Origin: Ferrovibrio sp965278975 | GTDB lineage: Bacteria > Pseudomonadota > Alphaproteobacteria > Ferrovibrionales > Ferrovibrionaceae | Direction of reading: 5' to 3' | NCBI RefSeq assembly: GCF_965278975.1 | Contig: NZ_OZ257126.1 | Span: 1,550,001 to 1,614,000 of the forward strand | Length of the DNA stretch: 64,000 bases | In this document: one piece after another, positions 61,161 to 64,000 of the stretch | Position numbering within the stretch: the stretch's first letter is position 1 | Layout: each line of letters begins with the position of its first letter | Notes under the pieces: generated by a model | Database searches by the model: none | What the model was told of the DNA's origin: nothing | The model's input: only the letters and a program-made list of their open reading frames with translations | Program-made: the position numbers and the translations under genes

Positions 61161-61900
61161 CGCAGGAGACGGTAAACGCAGCCTGGCAGGCGCGGGTGCT
61201 GACCCTGTTTCCGTCGATGTTCCCAGGACCGCTCGGCATCAGTCTGGCCGGGCGGGCGCTGGAGCGGGGCCTGTGGTCGTTGCAGGCGGTGGACATTCGC
61301 GATTACGCGCGCGATAAACACCGCTCCGTGGACGATACCCCCTGCGGTGGCGGCCCTGGCATGGTGATGCGGGCGGATGTGCTGGCGGCGGCGGTGGACG
61401 ACGCCATGGCGGCGCAGCCCGGGTTGCCGCTGATCTATTTCTCGCCGCGTGGCCGGCGGATGGATCAGGCGCTGGTGCAGGAGTTGCGGGTGGCGGGTGG
61501 TGCCACGCTGATTTGCGGCCGTTTCGAGGGCGTTGATGAACGCGTGCTCGAAGCCCGGCCGATCACCGAGGTCAGCCTCGGCGATTTCGTGCTTTCGGGC
61601 GGCGAGTTGGCCGCGCTGGCATTGATGGATGCGGTGGTGCGCTTGCTACCCGGCGTGATGGGCGAGCAGGCATCGGCCACCGAAGAGAGTTTCTCGGCCG
61701 GTCTGCTGGAATATCCCCAGTATACGCGGCCGATTGAGTGGGAAGGCCGGGCAGTGCCGGAAGTGCTGCTGTCGGGCCACCATGAGAAGATCGCAGCCTG
61801 GCGGCGCGCGATGGCGGAACAGATCACCGCCGAACGCCGCCTGGATCTGTGGGAGAGCTATCGCCGCTTCGGCAAGTCCGGGCGCGGCGGTGAAGGTTGA
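61157..61900 (+). CDS. trmD: tRNA (guanine-37-N1)-methyltransferase
   Basis: The protein has 247 residues and starts with GTG 61157, overlapping the rimM stop by GTGA, with AAGGAGA upstream. It methylates G37 of tRNAs reading CNN codons. The SPOUT knot signatures are present: LTLFPSMFPGPLGISLAGRA, DDTPCGGGPGMVMRADV, ICGRFEGVDERVLE, EVSLGDFVLSGGELAALALM and the end SGHHEKIAAWRRAMAEQIT. Fourth gene in the ffh operon. Confidence 0.96.
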   Translation: MTQETVNAAWQARVLTLFPSMFPGPLGISLAGRALERGLWSLQAVDIRDYARDKHRSVDDTPCGGGPGMVMRADVLAAAVDDAMAAQPGLPLIYFSPRGRRMDQALVQELRVAGGATLICGRFEGVDERVLEARPITEVSLGDFVLSGGELAALALMDAVVRLLPGVMGEQASATEESFSAGLLEYPQYTRPIEWEGRAVPEVLLSGHHEKIAAWRRAMAEQITAERRLDLWESYRRFGKSGRGGEG

Positions 61901-61938
61901 ACGACTGGTATTAAACGACTGGTAAGACAAGAAAGGCT

Positions 61939-62328
61939 TTGGCCATGAACATTCTGCAGCAGCTCGAGAAGGAGCAGATCGAGACCTTGGCGGCGGCGCG
62001 CGCGGTACCGGAATTCGGCCCGGGCGACACGCTTCGCGTCAACGTGAAGGTCTCCGAAGGCGGCCGCGAGCGCGTGCAGGCCTATGAAGGCGTCTGCATC
62101 GCCCGCTCCAACCGCGGCGTGAATTCCAACTTCACGGTGCGCAAGATTTCCTACGGCGAAGGCGTCGAGCGTATCTTCCCGCTGTTCTCGCCGCGCATCG
62201 AGTCGATCACCGTGGTGCGCCGCGGCGACGTGCGCCGCGCCAAGCTGTATTACCTGCGTGGCCGCACCGGCAAGTCGGCGCGCATCACCGAGAAGCGCAG
62301 CGAGAACGCCGAAGCCGCCAAGGCTTAA
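61939..62328 (+). CDS. rplS: 50S ribosomal protein L19
   Basis: The protein has 129 residues with the L19 signatures FGPGDTLRVNVKVSEGGRER, AYEGVCIARSNRGVNSNFTV and VRRGDVRRAKLYYLRGRTGK. It sits at the 30S-50S interface. Two copies of AACGACTGGTA (61900-61910 and 61914-61924) fill the short gap after trmD. A terminator lies 60 bases past the stop, ending the ffh-rplS operon. Confidence 0.97.
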   Translation: MAMNILQQLEKEQIETLAAARAVPEFGPGDTLRVNVKVSEGGRERVQAYEGVCIARSNRGVNSNFTVRKISYGEGVERIFPLFSPRIESITVVRRGDVRRAKLYYLRGRTGKSARITEKRSENAEAAKA

Positions 62329-62386
62329 GGTTTTCTCCGACGGCTGGGTTTTCCGCCCGGCCAGTCTGCCTTCCGCGTTACGCATC

Positions 62387-62440
62387 AGCCGCCTGGAAGC
62401 CCCCGGGAATCTCCCTGGCATCCGGGCGGCTTTTGTTTGT
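62387..62440 (+). terminator. Rho-independent terminator after rplS
   Basis: AGCCGCCTGGA (62387-62397) pairs with TCCGGGCGGCT (62421-62431), with one mismatch, around a C-rich loop, followed by TTTTGTTTG. Confidence 0.75.
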
Positions 62441-62606
62441 CCGCGCCGCCACTCTCCGACCTGCTGCTGCGGTAGGGTGTGGGGGCGGGATCGAATTTAT
62501 GGTTGTGGGTGTTAGCGATTCATCACGCGTATTAGTCGAAGGTAATTTTACCCTGTCCGCCGTCCGGCGCATCTTCCCCGCGCATTCTGAGGGGAAGGGC
62601 GACGTG

Positions 62607-63170
62607 ATGATGACGGATGAAGTGGCGGCGATGAATATCGCTTTCTGGGCCGATATGGGTTCCCCCATGCGGCTGCTGCCGGCTTTGCGCGAGGATGACG
62701 ACAAGTTCGTTACCGTGCGCACCACCTGGCTCAATGACGCCAGCCGCCTCGATGCCCCCCTGCTGCGGCAGCTCTATGATTTCTGGCGCGGCGCCCGCAA
62801 CGGCGCGGTGATGCCGCCGGCCTCTGCCATCGACCCGTTCGCGCTGCGCTTCGCGCTCGGCAACCTGGTGGTGATGGAACCGCTGGATGGCGGCATCGAT
62901 TTCAAGGTACGGCTGTTCGGCAGCCGGATTGCCAGCCGGCTTGGCTACGATCTCACCGGCCGGCTGCTGTCGAGCATTTCCGACGATACCGCGCGGCACT
63001 ATACCGAGCAGGCGGTGGCCAAGGTGCTGCATGGCGAGCGGCCGATGCTGATGCAACGCCATCGCCGGCTGGAGAAGGGCCCGGTGGAATATACCTGCCT
63101 GCTGCTGCCGTTTGGCGACGGCACCCCCAGCCGCATCGTCTACGGTGTCCATTTCGACGACGAAGGCTGA
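62607..63170 (+). CDS. PAS_5-type sensory domain protein
   Basis: The protein has 187 residues with start MMTDEVAAMNIAF; GTG 62604 and ATG 62610 are near-equal alternatives, GGGGAAGGG lies just upstream, and the longer open frame to 62433 runs through the rplS terminator area. It matches the PAS_5/DUF1491-like group of alphaproteobacterial single PAS proteins: LLRQLYDFWRGARNGAVMPP, RFALGNLVVMEPLDGGIDFK, VRLFGSRIASRLGYDLTGRL and a final LLPFGDGTPSRIVYGVHFDD. No output domain is present. Such proteins are thought to sense small ligands; no target is known. Confidence 0.75.
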   Translation: MMTDEVAAMNIAFWADMGSPMRLLPALREDDDKFVTVRTTWLNDASRLDAPLLRQLYDFWRGARNGAVMPPASAIDPFALRFALGNLVVMEPLDGGIDFKVRLFGSRIASRLGYDLTGRLLSSISDDTARHYTEQAVAKVLHGERPMLMQRHRRLEKGPVEYTCLLLPFGDGTPSRIVYGVHFDDEG

Positions 63171-63306
63171 CGCGGCCGAATAAATATTGGGGAAAATCAA
63201 AGATCTGTGACGCTGCCGCGGCTTGTAATCCATCCGCCCGCATAGCAGCCTCGCCAGGCCGACAAGCAGCCGCCTTTCGCGGCGCGGCCAAATGCGAGGA
63301 AACCCC

Positions 63307-63948
63307 ATGCCGTCTCTCACTTTCTATTTCGCCCCCGGCGCCTGTTCGCTGGCCAGCCATATCGCGCTTGAGGAAGCCGGCGCGCAGTTCGAGCCGAAGC
63401 CGATCTCGCTGCGCAAGGGCCAGCAGATGACGCCGGAATACCTGGCGCTCAACCCCAAGGGCAAGGTGCCGATGCTGGTGGTGGATGGCCTGCCGCTGAC
63501 CGAGAATCCGGCGATCATTACCTATCTCTCGCAGCTCTATCCCGCCGCCAAGCTGCTGCCGGCGGGCAATACCGCGCAGGCCTTGCAGGGCCTGTCGCTG
63601 CTGTCCTACTGCGCCGCCGGCATCCATCCGATCTTGAGCCGTTTCTTCGGCCCGCAGCGCTATTGCGACCTGCCGGATGCGACGCCGAACGTGGTCAAGC
63701 TGGCCACCGAGGCCAATGCCAAGAATTTCGCCATCGTCGACAAGATGCTGGACGGCAAGCAGTACATGCTTGGCGATTTCTCCGCCGTGGATGGCTACCT
63801 GCTGGTCTTCTGGCGCTGGACCCAGCACCTGAAGATCGATACGTCGGCTTTCAAGAATTACGCCGGTCTGGCCGAGCGTGTCGCCGCCCGCCCGGCGGTG
63901 CAGCGCGCCCTGGCACGCGAGGCAGAGGCACAGGCGGCGCTGGCGTAA
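63307..63948 (+). CDS. Glutathione S-transferase, beta class
   Basis: The protein has 213 residues with start MPSLTFYFAPGACSLASHIA; the frame from 63292 adds only MRGNP. The GACSLASHIALEEAG motif with its Cys is the beta-class signature, where the Cys can form a mixed disulphide with glutathione. Further signatures are LNPKGKVPMLVVDGLPLTEN in the thioredoxin domain and YMLGDFSAVDGYLLVFWRWT in the helical domain. The substrate is unknown. A 52-base AT-leaning tail to the window edge holds nothing visible. Confidence 0.9.
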   Translation: MPSLTFYFAPGACSLASHIALEEAGAQFEPKPISLRKGQQMTPEYLALNPKGKVPMLVVDGLPLTENPAIITYLSQLYPAAKLLPAGNTAQALQGLSLLSYCAAGIHPILSRFFGPQRYCDLPDATPNVVKLATEANAKNFAIVDKMLDGKQYMLGDFSAVDGYLLVFWRWTQHLKIDTSAFKNYAGLAERVAARPAVQRALAREAEAQAALA

Positions 63949-64000
63949 GTTTAACGGCGCGAATTACTTTCAGTATCAAATTTTGTTCAATTCAGGCGAC

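Overview
The window is a GC-rich, gene-dense stretch of an alphaproteobacterial chromosome. The gene set and order fit Rhodospirillales-like bacteria: ffh-rpsP-rimM-trmD-rplS, rho, argG next to a DUF1674 gene, phhA beside an Lrp/AsnC regulator, and queG after ridA and a GST gene. The species cannot be named from sequence alone. Gene 1 is cut by the left edge. I see no insertion sequence, phage or CRISPR array.

Positions 1-4730 hold the 3' part of a cyclic-peptide-exporter-type ABC protein coupled to an SPFH/band-7 membrane protein, a DUF697 membrane protein closed by a strong terminator, and a small membrane protein with a potassium-channel-type pore protein.

Positions 4730-26253 are the centrepiece: an AT-rich leader and then eleven tightly packed, co-oriented genes with gaps of 30 bases or less and several stop/start overlaps. 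They encode a giant megasynthase (PfaD/nitronate-monooxygenase-like enoyl reductase, KS, AT, ACP, KR), a TauD-type Fe(II) oxygenase, a PLOD-like glycosyltransferase, a TolC/RND tripartite exporter, a citrate-synthase-fold enzyme with its catalytic triad intact, a methyltransferase, a second megasynthase (AT, DH, fused phosphopantetheinyl transferase), a free ACP and a lipoprotein. Together the two synthases carry every activity for iterative, fully reducing chain building. The citrate-synthase-like enzyme suggests the chain is condensed with an oxo-acid such as oxaloacetate, giving an alkylcitrate-like product that is then decorated and exported. I know of no described bacterial pathway with this gene set. 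The product is inference.

Positions 26357-31671 hold a PaiB-like flavoprotein and a convergent operon on the minus strand: two tandem TylF-type methyltransferases, an unknown protein and a TPR/O-GlcNAc-transferase-like glycosyltransferase. Then come tRNA-Val(GAC), an N-formylglutamate amidohydrolase gene, an Lrp regulator divergent from phhA, a REP-like palindrome pair, and GST, ridA and queG. After queG lies an AAA+/DUF4143 ATPase gene whose 3' two-thirds is strikingly AT-rich, preceded by two copies of a 26-bp palindromic repeat. argG, a DUF1674 gene and htpX follow.

Positions 40848-52161 are metal and cofactor acquisition: VOC and AraC genes, an SbmA-like ABC transporter, a cobalamin riboswitch controlling a BtuB-like receptor and an unknown membrane protein, and on the minus strand a probable copper operon (DUF2946, a YcnI-PCuAC fusion, a TonB-dependent receptor and TonB), followed by a HupE/UreJ gene.

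Positions 52185-64000 are core genes: rho with a lengthened interdomain linker, a PAS-histidine kinase overlapping meaB, two poorly known genes, the ffh-rpsP-rimM-trmD-rplS cluster with promoter and terminator, a PAS_5 protein and a beta-class GST.
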